From an uncultured Bacteroidota bacterium (GTDB lineage Bacteria > Bacteroidota > Bacteroidia > Chitinophagales > Chitinophagaceae), in the NCBI GenBank assembly GCA_903819975.1, contig CAIJFI010000010.1, positions 1-64,000 of the forward strand: 64,000 nucleotides of DNA, read 5' to 3'. Below the pieces are notes generated by a model. It was not told where the DNA came from. It worked only from the letters and a program-made list of their open reading frames with translations, and did no database searches. A program made the translations under genes and the position numbers. Below, piece after piece: positions 42,663-50,586 of this stretch (position 1 is its first letter; every line of letters starts with the position of its first letter).

Positions 42663-43250
42663 CCCAACCTAAGTATTAATACCTTGAAAGCTGAATACAA
42701 CGAAATTTCCCTGTTAAAAGGGTTAGCGAATAATGACTCCAAAGCGGTAGAAACGCTTTATAAAAGTCATTTTAGCATGATTCAGCATTTTGTTGAGAAT
42801 AATAATGGCTCTTTTGACGACGCTAGGGACATTTTTCAGGAAGCAATGATCACATTATACGAAAAGGTACAAAATGAATCATTCTCACTTACCTGTCAAA
42901 TCAAAACCTATCTTTTTTCTATTTGCAAGCATTTATGGCTTAAGCGTCTGCAGCAAATGGGAAAATATAGTAGCCCTTTAAGTTCTGAGGAGGAAAGTGT
43001 TTCGGTAGAAATTGATATTGACGAGTTTGAAAAGAAAGACGCTGCTTTTGCAATAATGGATCGTGCCTTAAATAGCCTAGGTGAACCATGCAAAAGTTTA
43101 TTAGAAGGTTATTATTTGAACAAAAAAGGAATGCAAGAGTTAGCAGCAGAGTTTGGATATACCAATTCAGATAATGCAAAAAACCAAAAATATAAATGTT
43201 TGATGCGCTTGAAAAAATTATTCTTTGCGCAATATAATATAGGAGATTAA
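42660..43250 (+). CDS. ECF-type RNA polymerase sigma factor
   Basis: About 196 residues with sigma region 2 (ALVKGLANNDSKAVETLY-like segment, then DDARDIFQEAMITLYEKV, about residues 20-85) and region 4 (LNSLGEPCKSLLEGYYLNKK, then ELAAEFGYTNSDNAKNQKYKC, about 135-190). There is no ATG near the N-terminus; TTG at 42660 or TTG at 42684 are the possible starts, since a stop lies upstream in frame at 42639. It ends 5 bases before a gene for a membrane protease with an anti-sigma-like N-terminus, which is its likely regulator. Confidence 0.88.
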   Translation: MPNLSINTLKAEYNEISLLKGLANNDSKAVETLYKSHFSMIQHFVENNNGSFDDARDIFQEAMITLYEKVQNESFSLTCQIKTYLFSICKHLWLKRLQQMGKYSSPLSSEEESVSVEIDIDEFEKKDAAFAIMDRALNSLGEPCKSLLEGYYLNKKGMQELAAEFGYTNSDNAKNQKYKCLMRLKKLFFAQYNIGD

Positions 43251-43255
43251 ACAGA

Positions 43256-44377
43256 ATGAACAAGATGGATGATATTCAATTATTAGAGGCGATTGAAAGA
43301 TACTTAGCAGGCGACATGTCGGCGAGTGAGGTGGCGCAATTTGAATCCATCCGCAAGAATACACCAGAGATTGACCAGATGGTAGTAGAACATAGTATGT
43401 TCTTACACGAAATGGAAAACTATGCAGGTCGCAAGAATTTTTCAAAATTATCTGAGACCACTTTTAATGTTTTATTTGAAGCTGGAGAATGGGCACCTGT
43501 GGACGAGCAATCTACTAAGTTTAAAGTAATTCAACTTTGGACAAAGTACCGAAAGGTGACTGCTATCGCAGCATCTGTTGGCGGATTTATCGCGTTGTTT
43601 ACTTCTGCTTTAATGATGTACTTCTCTCCTAGTTTAAATGGTTCACAAGTTTTACAACTAAGTAAGGCAATTGAAGTAATTAAAAAGAATCAGCAGGTTC
43701 AGGGACATATATTAAATGAAGTGAAAACTAAATTGCCAGAAAATGCCAAATTAATAAGTGGAGGTTCTGGTTTTTTAATTGATATAAAAGGATACATCAT
43801 TACAAATGCCCATGTATTAAAGGGAAATGGTGCAATTGTAATTAACAGTCTAGGTCAAGAATTAAATGCAACTATTGTATACGCAGATAAAGCAAGCGAT
43901 TTAGCATTATTAAAAATTATCGATTCCGACTTTAAGCAACCAAAGAATATTCCTTATTCAATTCGTAAAAAAGGAACTGAACTAGGCGAAGAAATTTATA
44001 CATTAGGCTACCCAAGAAACGACAATGACATTGTTTATGGAAAGGGTTATTTAAGTGCGCAGTCTGGTTTTGAAGGCGATAGCAATGCATACCAAATACA
44101 AATAAGTGCTAACCCTGGATACTCCGGAGCTCCTATTTTTAATGACAACGCAGAAATTATTGGTATCATTAATACAAGACAGAAACAAGCCGAAGGTGTT
44201 GCGTTTGCAATTAAATCATCTAAGATTTATGACTTAATCGAAGCTGCTCAAAAAGATGCTACAAAAGAACAAAGCTTTAAAATTTCCAAGAATATAAGTA
44301 ACTCTAAATCCGGTGATAGGAAAAAACAAATAGGTGATTTGAAAAACTATATATACAACATTAGATCATTCAATTAA
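43256..44377 (+). CDS. Membrane protein with anti-sigma-like N-terminus and trypsin-like protease domain
   Basis: A 373-residue protein. Residues about 8-55 (IERYLAGDMSASEVAQFES) resemble the short helical N-terminus of anti-sigma factors; one membrane segment lies at about 98-122; residues about 150-330 form a DegP/HtrA-type serine protease with His186 (TNAHVL), Asp215 (ASDLALL) and Ser290 (NPGYSGAP). No PDZ domain follows; the C-terminus is Lys/Ser-rich. Placed 5 bases after an ECF sigma gene, it could hold the sigma at the membrane and carry its own periplasmic protease or sensor. That fusion of roles is inferred. Confidence 0.85.
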   Translation: MNKMDDIQLLEAIERYLAGDMSASEVAQFESIRKNTPEIDQMVVEHSMFLHEMENYAGRKNFSKLSETTFNVLFEAGEWAPVDEQSTKFKVIQLWTKYRKVTAIAASVGGFIALFTSALMMYFSPSLNGSQVLQLSKAIEVIKKNQQVQGHILNEVKTKLPENAKLISGGSGFLIDIKGYIITNAHVLKGNGAIVINSLGQELNATIVYADKASDLALLKIIDSDFKQPKNIPYSIRKKGTELGEEIYTLGYPRNDNDIVYGKGYLSAQSGFEGDSNAYQIQISANPGYSGAPIFNDNAEIIGIINTRQKQAEGVAFAIKSSKIYDLIEAAQKDATKEQSFKISKNISNSKSGDRKKQIGDLKNYIYNIRSFN

Positions 44378-44394
44378 TTCAAACATATTCCCAT

Positions 44395-44428
44395 AAAAAA
44401 AGAGTCAATTTTTGTTGACTCTTTTTTT
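44395..44428. terminator. Bidirectional terminator after the protease gene
   Basis: A 14-bp stem, bases 44395-44408 with 44415-44428, core GAGTCAA/TTGACTC, with a run of seven A before and seven T after. It serves convergent genes. Confidence 0.9.
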
Positions 44429-44456
44429 ATGTTTTATACTTTCTATATCTTTTTAA

Positions 44457-45356
44457 TTACCATAGTTTATTTGGATATACATTCGCTGTTACCAATGCAT
44501 CAATACTTGCTTTAACAGTTGGTGCGTCTTCCTTGTAGGTGACTCCAAACCATTTGGCATTGGTTGGAATAACTTTCACATCTCCTAATCCTAAAGTTGA
44601 AAACTGCCCTGTTACAAAAGGGATATAAAACTCAGACTTTAACTCCTGCCCTTGCTTTTCTAAAAATTTATCGAATTCCTGCTCACAAAGTGCAATAAAA
44701 TTTGGTGCAAAGCACATGAAATTCATACTCACTCTTGTATCCTCTGCTAATGGCGTTTCTACACCATCTTCTTCAAATACAATCTGTCCCTGTTTACGGT
44801 ATATCTTAGTACGCTCATTAATTTGAGTTAATACATTGTTTGAATCAATGCTACAAACCCCTCTGCTTACCGTTCCATTTTCACTTAATGTGTTTGCTAA
44901 TTCATATCCTAAAATGCAATAGGTTTTATCATTGCATTCATTGGTTAAAAAATCATAAGCCTGAACAAAAGCTTCTTGACCATAATAGTCGTCTGCATTG
45001 ATAACAGCGAATGGTTCGTTCACTACACCCTTGGTACACAGTACTGCGTGAGCAGTTCCCCAAGGCTTGGTTCTTTCTGGATTTGCATTTTTCCCAGCAG
45101 TAAATTTATCTAAGGCTTGGAAAACATATTCAGTTGCAATCTTGCCATTTAATTTTGGTTCAAAGCTTGCTTTAAAAGCTTCAGCAAAATCTTCTCTTAT
45201 TATAAAAACCACTTTCCCAAATCCAGCTCTTATGGCATCATATATTGAGTAATCCATAATGGTTTCTCCGTGTGGACCAAAACCCTCTGTTTGTTTTTGG
45301 CTGCCGTATCTGCTAGCCATTCCCGCCGCCAAAATCACTAATGTAGGTGCACTCAT
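44457..45356 (-). CDS. Sugar-phosphate nucleotidyltransferase family protein
   Basis: A 299-residue protein with the nucleotidyltransferase Rossmann-like fold. The N-terminal signature is LVILAAGMASRYGSQKQ (residues 6-22), followed by GFGPHGETIMDYS; AVINADDYYGQEAF (about 117-130) holds the metal-binding Asp pair. It probably activates a sugar-1-phosphate with UTP or a related nucleotide, but the sugar is not evident. It stands alone, with a divergent PLP enzyme gene upstream. Confidence 0.85.
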   Translation of the reverse strand: MSAPTLVILAAGMASRYGSQKQTEGFGPHGETIMDYSIYDAIRAGFGKVVFIIREDFAEAFKASFEPKLNGKIATEYVFQALDKFTAGKNANPERTKPWGTAHAVLCTKGVVNEPFAVINADDYYGQEAFVQAYDFLTNECNDKTYCILGYELANTLSENGTVSRGVCSIDSNNVLTQINERTKIYRKQGQIVFEEDGVETPLAEDTRVSMNFMCFAPNFIALCEQEFDKFLEKQGQELKSEFYIPFVTGQFSTLGLGDVKVIPTNAKWFGVTYKEDAPTVKASIDALVTANVYPNKLW

Positions 45357-45441
45357 TATTCAAGATTTATATTTTGTACTTTTACGTATTATAAAAATAC
45401 TGTCGGCAAAATTAGCTGATTTTCATTAAAAAAGAAAAAGA

Positions 45442-46380
45442 TTGGACCCGAATCCACTTATTGAAAATATCCCATTTTTGAGCAATGGCCATACCATTGT
45501 GGATACGCTAAGATTAGATGCAATTCACCCTATTATAAGTGGAAATAAATGGTATAAACTAAGGTACTATCTGGACGAAGCTTTAAAACTAAACGCAACT
45601 TCTATCGCAAGTTTTGGCGGCCCCTATTCCAATCATTTGGTGGCCTTGTCTTATGCTGCCAAATTAAATGGATTAAAGAGCCTGGGATATGTTAGAAGTA
45701 ATAAAGACGAGCCCATCACCCCAAGCCTTCAAGAAGCATTGAATTATGGTATGGAACTTATTTATTTAGGAAGGAGCGCTTTTAATGAAATGAAAGATAA
45801 TTTGATAAAAGAAAATTCGGGGATTAATTACAAGGGAACCTATTTTGTAGACGAAGGAGGTTATGGAGTTTCAGGAGCAAAAGGTGCTGCAACTATAATA
45901 AGTGACTGGGACAATAAACATGAAAGTGTAAACAACAAATCAACTGCAAATACAAATAATCCATTGAGTAATTACGATTATATTATTTGTGCTGTTGGAA
46001 CTGGAACAATGATTGCTGGCATTATTAATGCAACAGAACCGAATCAAAAAATAATTGGCATTCCTGTATTAAAAAACGAAGGTAGTATTGAAAGTGAAAT
46101 AAAATTATTACTACACGCTGCACATACCAACTTTGAATTATTGCATGAATTTCATCAAGGGGGTTATGCAAAAACTACGCAAGCTCAAATTAACTTCATG
46201 AATCTATTATGGATTGAGACCAATATACCAACTGATATTGTTTATACTGGAAAAGTGTTTTATGCAGTAAGTCAATTAATAAATAGAAATTATTTTACAA
46301 AAGGAAGTCGCGTATTAATCATACACAGCGGTGGTTTGCAAGGTAACAGGTCGCTTGCAAAAGGGATATTAAAATACTAA
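45442..46380 (+). CDS. ACC deaminase / D-cysteine desulfhydrase family PLP enzyme
   Basis: A 312-residue fold-type II PLP enzyme. The PLP Lys lies in ISGNKWYKLRYYL (about residues 31-43), the substrate loop FGGPYSNHLVALSYAA (about 59-74), and the phosphate-binding segment AVGTGTMIAGI (about 181-191). Family members deaminate 1-aminocyclopropane-1-carboxylate or desulfurate D-cysteine; which applies is not clear here. The start is TTG at 45442 behind a purine-rich stretch, since an in-frame stop lies at 45427. The last 12 bases overlap the convergent lipB gene. Confidence 0.88.
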   Translation: MDPNPLIENIPFLSNGHTIVDTLRLDAIHPIISGNKWYKLRYYLDEALKLNATSIASFGGPYSNHLVALSYAAKLNGLKSLGYVRSNKDEPITPSLQEALNYGMELIYLGRSAFNEMKDNLIKENSGINYKGTYFVDEGGYGVSGAKGAATIISDWDNKHESVNNKSTANTNNPLSNYDYIICAVGTGTMIAGIINATEPNQKIIGIPVLKNEGSIESEIKLLLHAAHTNFELLHEFHQGGYAKTTQAQINFMNLLWIETNIPTDIVYTGKVFYAVSQLINRNYFTKGSRVLIIHSGGLQGNRSLAKGILKY

Positions 46381-47079
46381 TTCGCAATCAAAAATTAGTT
46401 GAAAATGTTTTTTGATTTTATCTTTCACTTCCTGGTAATCTACTTTATGGCCTAATTCTTTTTCCAGAGATGTTACTGTTTTACCTTGTATTCCACAAGG
46501 AACGATATATTCAAAATGAGATAAATCTGGATTTACATTTAAAGCAAAGCCATGCATGGTTACCCATCGACTGCACTTAATACCCATGGCACAAATTTTT
46601 CTAGCCATAAAAGGATCATTGGGTTGTAACCAAACTCCGGTCTCGCCCGAACTCCTTTCGCCCACCAATCCATATTCAGCAATCGTATCAATAATCACTT
46701 GTTCTAAACTTCTTAAATACCATCCTAGATCCGTTTTAAATTTATCTAAATCTAATATGGGATAACCTACAATTTGTTGAGGCCCATGATAAGTAATATC
46801 TCCTCCTCTATTAATGTGAAAAAACTCGATTCCTAATTTTTGTAAATGCTCCTCCGAAACTAAAACATGTTCTCTTTTCCCGTTTTTCCCTAATGTAAAT
46901 ACAGGTGGATGTTCCACAAATAACAACCTATGTTCCGTAGCTGTTTGCTTCACGTCTTCCTCCTTTTCCCTGGCAACAGACTTAATTTGTGTGTTCTTAG
47001 CCAACAGCGCCTCCTGATAATCCCATGTTGGCTGATAAGATTTAATACCAAGGTCCTCGAAATATACTTTTTGACGCAT
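46369..47079 (-). CDS. lipB: Octanoyl-[acyl-carrier-protein]-protein N-octanoyltransferase
   Basis: A 236-residue LipB that moves octanoyl groups from ACP to lipoyl domains. Signatures: RGGDITYHGPQQIVGYPILDL (about residues 90-110, written here in part), the Lys-containing KICAMGIKCSRW, HGFALNVN and active-site Cys in FEYIVPCGI (about 197-205). It overlaps the 3' end of the convergent PLP enzyme gene by 12 bases and is divergent from rluD. Confidence 0.95.
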   Translation of the reverse strand: MRQKVYFEDLGIKSYQPTWDYQEALLAKNTQIKSVAREKEEDVKQTATEHRLLFVEHPPVFTLGKNGKREHVLVSEEHLQKLGIEFFHINRGGDITYHGPQQIVGYPILDLDKFKTDLGWYLRSLEQVIIDTIAEYGLVGERSSGETGVWLQPNDPFMARKICAMGIKCSRWVTMHGFALNVNPDLSHFEYIVPCGIQGKTVTSLEKELGHKVDYQEVKDKIKKHFQLIFDCELVF

Positions 47080-47111
47080 GGAACAAAGTTACAAACTAAG
47101 CTGCAATAACT

Positions 47112-47119
47112 TACTTTTG
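47112..47119 (+). promoter_or_regulatory. Candidate -7 box of rluD
   Basis: TACTTTTG matches TAnnTTTG and ends 4 bases before the ATG at 47124, so the message would be leaderless. No exact -33 TTTG. Confidence 0.4.
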
Positions 47120-47123
47120 CAAC

Positions 47124-48209
47124 ATGTTAGCTGATCAAGAATTATTACAAGACGAGAATAACGAGGAAGTTTATGAACGCCTGACCTTTATGGTAGACAA
47201 GGGACAAGAACCTATGCGTATTGATAAATGGGTCCAAATGCGTATTGAGGGTATGACACGTAGTAAGCTCCAAAACGGAATTGAAGGTGGCTTTTTAACT
47301 GTCAATGGGAAAGTTGTAAAAAGTAATTACAAAACGCGTCCAGGAGACGAAGTGACTTATATGTCCTACGTAAATCCAGAATACACGGAATTGAAGCCGG
47401 AGAAAATGGATTTGGATATAGTATACGAGGACGATGCAGTGATGGTGATTAATAAGCCATCCAATATGGTGGTGCATCCTGGTATTGGAAATTATACAGG
47501 TACATTATTAAATGGCGTCTCCTATCATTTGCTATCTCAAAACCCAGAATTAAACGAAGAAGTATTACCCCGTTTTGGATTGGTACATAGAATTGATAAA
47601 AATACTACTGGCTTAATTGTATTAGCTAAAACTGCGGAGGCAGCAAGTCATTTAGCAAAACAATTTTTTAATCATACTGTAGAAAGAAAATATGTTGCAT
47701 TGGTTTGGGGAGACATGACAGAGGACGAAGGCACCGTAAATGCGCACATAGCTAGGCATAAAACTTTTAGAAAAATGTTTGATGCTTATCCTGATGGAGA
47801 AGTTGGCAAGCATGCAATTACACATTACAAAGTAATAGAGCGATACAATTACACAACCCTTGTTTCTTGTATTTTAGAGACTGGACGTACACACCAAATT
47901 CGTGTGCATATGAAACATATTGGTCACACCTTATTTAATGATAGCGAATATGGAGGGGATAGAATATTAAAAGGAACTATTTACACTAAGTATAAGCAGT
48001 TTGTAGACAACTGCTTTGAAGCTTGTTCAAGATGCGCATTACACGCAGCTACATTAGGTTTTGTACATCCTACTACAAATGAAATGATGCGCTTTGATAG
48101 TGCACTTCCATCAGACATGGAAGCAGCAATCACAAAGTGGAAAAACTACAAATCAGCTGCACATAAATTAGAAGAGGATGCGAAAGCCTCCGATGTTAAG
48201 AAAAAGTAA
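47124..48209 (+). CDS. rluD: Ribosomal large-subunit pseudouridine synthase, RluD family
   Basis: A 361-residue RluA/RluD-family enzyme. The N-terminal S4 RNA-binding domain (about 20-85; RIDKWVQMRIEGMTRSKLQN) precedes the catalytic domain with HRIDKNTTGLIVL, catalytic Asp158, and later LETGRTHQIRVHM and RCALHAATLGFVHP. It probably modifies helix 69 of 23S rRNA (positions 1911, 1915, 1917 in E. coli numbering), as RluD does. It ends before a strong terminator. Confidence 0.93.
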   Translation: MLADQELLQDENNEEVYERLTFMVDKGQEPMRIDKWVQMRIEGMTRSKLQNGIEGGFLTVNGKVVKSNYKTRPGDEVTYMSYVNPEYTELKPEKMDLDIVYEDDAVMVINKPSNMVVHPGIGNYTGTLLNGVSYHLLSQNPELNEEVLPRFGLVHRIDKNTTGLIVLAKTAEAASHLAKQFFNHTVERKYVALVWGDMTEDEGTVNAHIARHKTFRKMFDAYPDGEVGKHAITHYKVIERYNYTTLVSCILETGRTHQIRVHMKHIGHTLFNDSEYGGDRILKGTIYTKYKQFVDNCFEACSRCALHAATLGFVHPTTNEMMRFDSALPSDMEAAITKWKNYKSAAHKLEEDAKASDVKKK

Positions 48210-48254
48210 AGCACCCATCGCTTATGGCGGATTTTGAATGCTCAAAACGTTAAA

Positions 48255-48295
48255 TAAAAAAATACCCCTTAAATTGTTCTTTAAGGGGTATTTTT
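48255..48295. terminator. Bidirectional terminator after rluD
   Basis: A 13-bp perfect stem, bases 48261-48273 with 48280-48292, core ACCCCTTAAA/TTTAAGGGGT, with A run before and T run after. Serves convergent rluD and the M1 peptidase gene. Confidence 0.93.
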
Positions 48296-48309
48296 ATTTC
48301 CGAATGTAT

Positions 48310-50355
48310 TTAAGGTTTCTTCCAAACGTTATTACTTGGATTGAAATCCGGTAATACGTTGTCAGGATCATAAGTAACAGACTCTATGGCTTCAGTTGTT
48401 GGAACTTTAAAAGTCCAATAAGTGTTTCTTTCCCAAACTTCTACAGGTAATTTGATTCGACTTGTTTTGCCACTTACAGTTTTAACTTCTAATATAACTG
48501 GCATAGCCATCTTCTCTAAATTATCTAAAGTAATATATGCACCTTTTGAATAGTCGGCAGTATCAGCATATTTTACATCTCGCACAGCTACATCCAATCT
48601 CCAATTATTTACAAACCAACCTCTCCAAAACCATTGCAAGCTTTCACCAGCTACATTTTCGATAGTTCTAAAAAAATCATCTGGTGTTGGATGTTTAAAT
48701 GCCCAACGCTTAATATAAGTTTGAAACGCATAATCAAATCGTTCTTTGCCTAATATTTGCTCTCTTAAAAATGTTAATCCTTGTCCTGGTTTACTATAAG
48801 ATAAAGTGCCGTTGTTTTTTTCTTTGTAATTATCTACATAAGTCAAAATCGGTTCTAAACCTGGTGCAGTATAAAAATTTCCAATAGCATGCATATTTGG
48901 TGTTCCTCTTCCTTTGTACTCTCCATTATTAAAATCGGCAGTTGACAATGAATTAATGAAAGTATTAAACCCTTCATCCATCCAGCCATATAAGCGTTCA
49001 TTAGAACCTACTATCATAGGGAACCAAGTATGTCCAAATTCATGATCATTCACGCCCATTAAACCAGCGCGCTTAGCACCTAATCCACAAAATACAATTC
49101 CTGGGTATTCCATTCCACCAGGACCACCTGCAACTGCTGTAGCCGCTGGATAAGGAAACTCATACCAATGTTTTGAATTATACTCGATAGATTTTTTCAC
49201 ATATTCGGTAGAACGGCCCCATGCAGAATCACCGTTACTTTCAACTGGGTAAGCTGAAATTGCAATTGAAGGTTTGCCTGAAGGAAGATCCATTTTTGCT
49301 GCATCAATAATAAAGGCAGCAGAAGCGCCCCATGATGCATCTCTAGCATTTGTAATTTTAAACTTCCATGTCAATTCTTTTTTAGCAGGTCTTGAAGCAG
49401 GATTCGTTACTTCATCGGCAGAACGAATAACTACTGTCTTCTCAGATTTCTTAGCCAACTCCCATCTTTTTAATTGTTCAGGGGTGTAAACTTCAGATGG
49501 ATTTAATAATTCACCGGATCCAACTACAATGATTTTTGAAGCTGCTGTAATATTTAAATTGAAATCACCATATTCTAAATAAAATTCACCTGGACCAGTA
49601 TAAGGAACTGTATTCCAGCCCATTACGTCATCAAAAACACACATTCTAGGATACCATTGTGCGATCGTATACACTTTCCCATTTTTTGTAGGCACATAAC
49701 CCATTCTATCGGAACCATATTGAGGAGAGATAAATGCGTATTCAATTTTCAAATTCAACTTACCCCCCTTTCCTTGTAATTCAGAAGGTAAGAAAACTTG
49801 CATTCTTGTGTCTTCAATCATGTATTTAACATCGATTGCTTTTTCATTATTAGTGCCACTTAATACTTTAACCGATTTAATTTTATACCCTGCATCAAAA
49901 TCTTGACCACGGCCTGCATTACGACTTCCTACAGTTGGCACTATTGTAGATCCTCTTGAATCTAATTTGAATAAATTTTGATCCAATTGCATCCAAATAA
50001 AATTCATTTTTAAAGGACTATTATTAGTATAGGTTAATATTTCACTACCGCTAATCTCATTGGTTTCGTCATTTAATCTAACGTCTAATTTATAATCAGC
50101 CCTATTTTGCCAATATCCAGCACCAGGTTCGCCGGTTGCTGCTCTTTGGTCATTGCCATTTTTAGAATAAAAGAAAGGTGCAAATAAATCGTGATAATCA
50201 TATTTAGTTGCAGGTGCATTTGGATCCTGTGCTTCAACAGGTCTTCTTCTTACATTTTGAGCAGGTTGCTGCGCTGGAGCTGGCGATTGTTGTGCCATTG
50301 CAAAATCAGCAACCAATGTAAAAAGGAATAAAAAAGCGAGTTGTACTCTTTTCAT
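48310..50355 (-). CDS. M1-family metallopeptidase, exported (copy A)
   Basis: A 681-residue zinc aminopeptidase-like protein with a signal peptide (1 to about 21) and a Gln/Pro/Ala-rich segment after it. The exopeptidase motif is GGMEYP (413-418), and the zinc site HEFGH (438-442) with Glu461 18 residues after it fits HExxHx18E. The C-terminal part carries a DPDN(V) beta domain. It probably trims peptides in the periplasm or at the surface. A paralogue lies 232 bases upstream. Double terminators between them suggest separate transcripts. Confidence 0.93.
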   Translation of the reverse strand: MKRVQLAFLFLFTLVADFAMAQQSPAPAQQPAQNVRRRPVEAQDPNAPATKYDYHDLFAPFFYSKNGNDQRAATGEPGAGYWQNRADYKLDVRLNDETNEISGSEILTYTNNSPLKMNFIWMQLDQNLFKLDSRGSTIVPTVGSRNAGRGQDFDAGYKIKSVKVLSGTNNEKAIDVKYMIEDTRMQVFLPSELQGKGGKLNLKIEYAFISPQYGSDRMGYVPTKNGKVYTIAQWYPRMCVFDDVMGWNTVPYTGPGEFYLEYGDFNLNITAASKIIVVGSGELLNPSEVYTPEQLKRWELAKKSEKTVVIRSADEVTNPASRPAKKELTWKFKITNARDASWGASAAFIIDAAKMDLPSGKPSIAISAYPVESNGDSAWGRSTEYVKKSIEYNSKHWYEFPYPAATAVAGGPGGMEYPGIVFCGLGAKRAGLMGVNDHEFGHTWFPMIVGSNERLYGWMDEGFNTFINSLSTADFNNGEYKGRGTPNMHAIGNFYTAPGLEPILTYVDNYKEKNNGTLSYSKPGQGLTFLREQILGKERFDYAFQTYIKRWAFKHPTPDDFFRTIENVAGESLQWFWRGWFVNNWRLDVAVRDVKYADTADYSKGAYITLDNLEKMAMPVILEVKTVSGKTSRIKLPVEVWERNTYWTFKVPTTEAIESVTYDPDNVLPDFNPSNNVWKKP

Positions 50356-50442
50356 ATTGTTAAGATTAATTATAAATAAAAGCTATTACGAATATAATTT
50401 AAATAACGCTTTGTATGGCACACTATTTTATAAAAGGCGAAA

Positions 50443-50580
50443 ATCAAAAAAGCCGCTGATTGCTCAGCGGCTTTAGTATAAAACTTACTTACTATATCAA
50501 ATCCAACATTTAGGTGTGGATTTGAAAAAATATTTAGAGCATCAATAAAATAGCCCTTAAATTTTATTAAGGGCTATTTT
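50443..50580. terminator. Two hairpin terminators between the M1 peptidase genes
   Basis: Hairpin 1: AAAGCCGCTGA (50449-50459)/TCAGCGGCTTT (50464-50474), followed on the minus strand by T's. Hairpin 2: bases 50547-50560 with 50567-50580, core AGCCCTTAA/TTAAGGGCT. Both end transcription of the upstream gene set (minus strand). The rest of this 231-base gap (50356-50586) holds a TATATTCG near-match to the -7 box (50389-50396) for copy A and nothing else I can name. Confidence 0.85.
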
Positions 50581-50586
50581 AATTTA

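Noticed and set aside
46369..46380. Overlap of convergent lipB and PLP enzyme genes
   Set aside because: A 12-base overlap of 3' ends is common in compact genomes and both products look complete.
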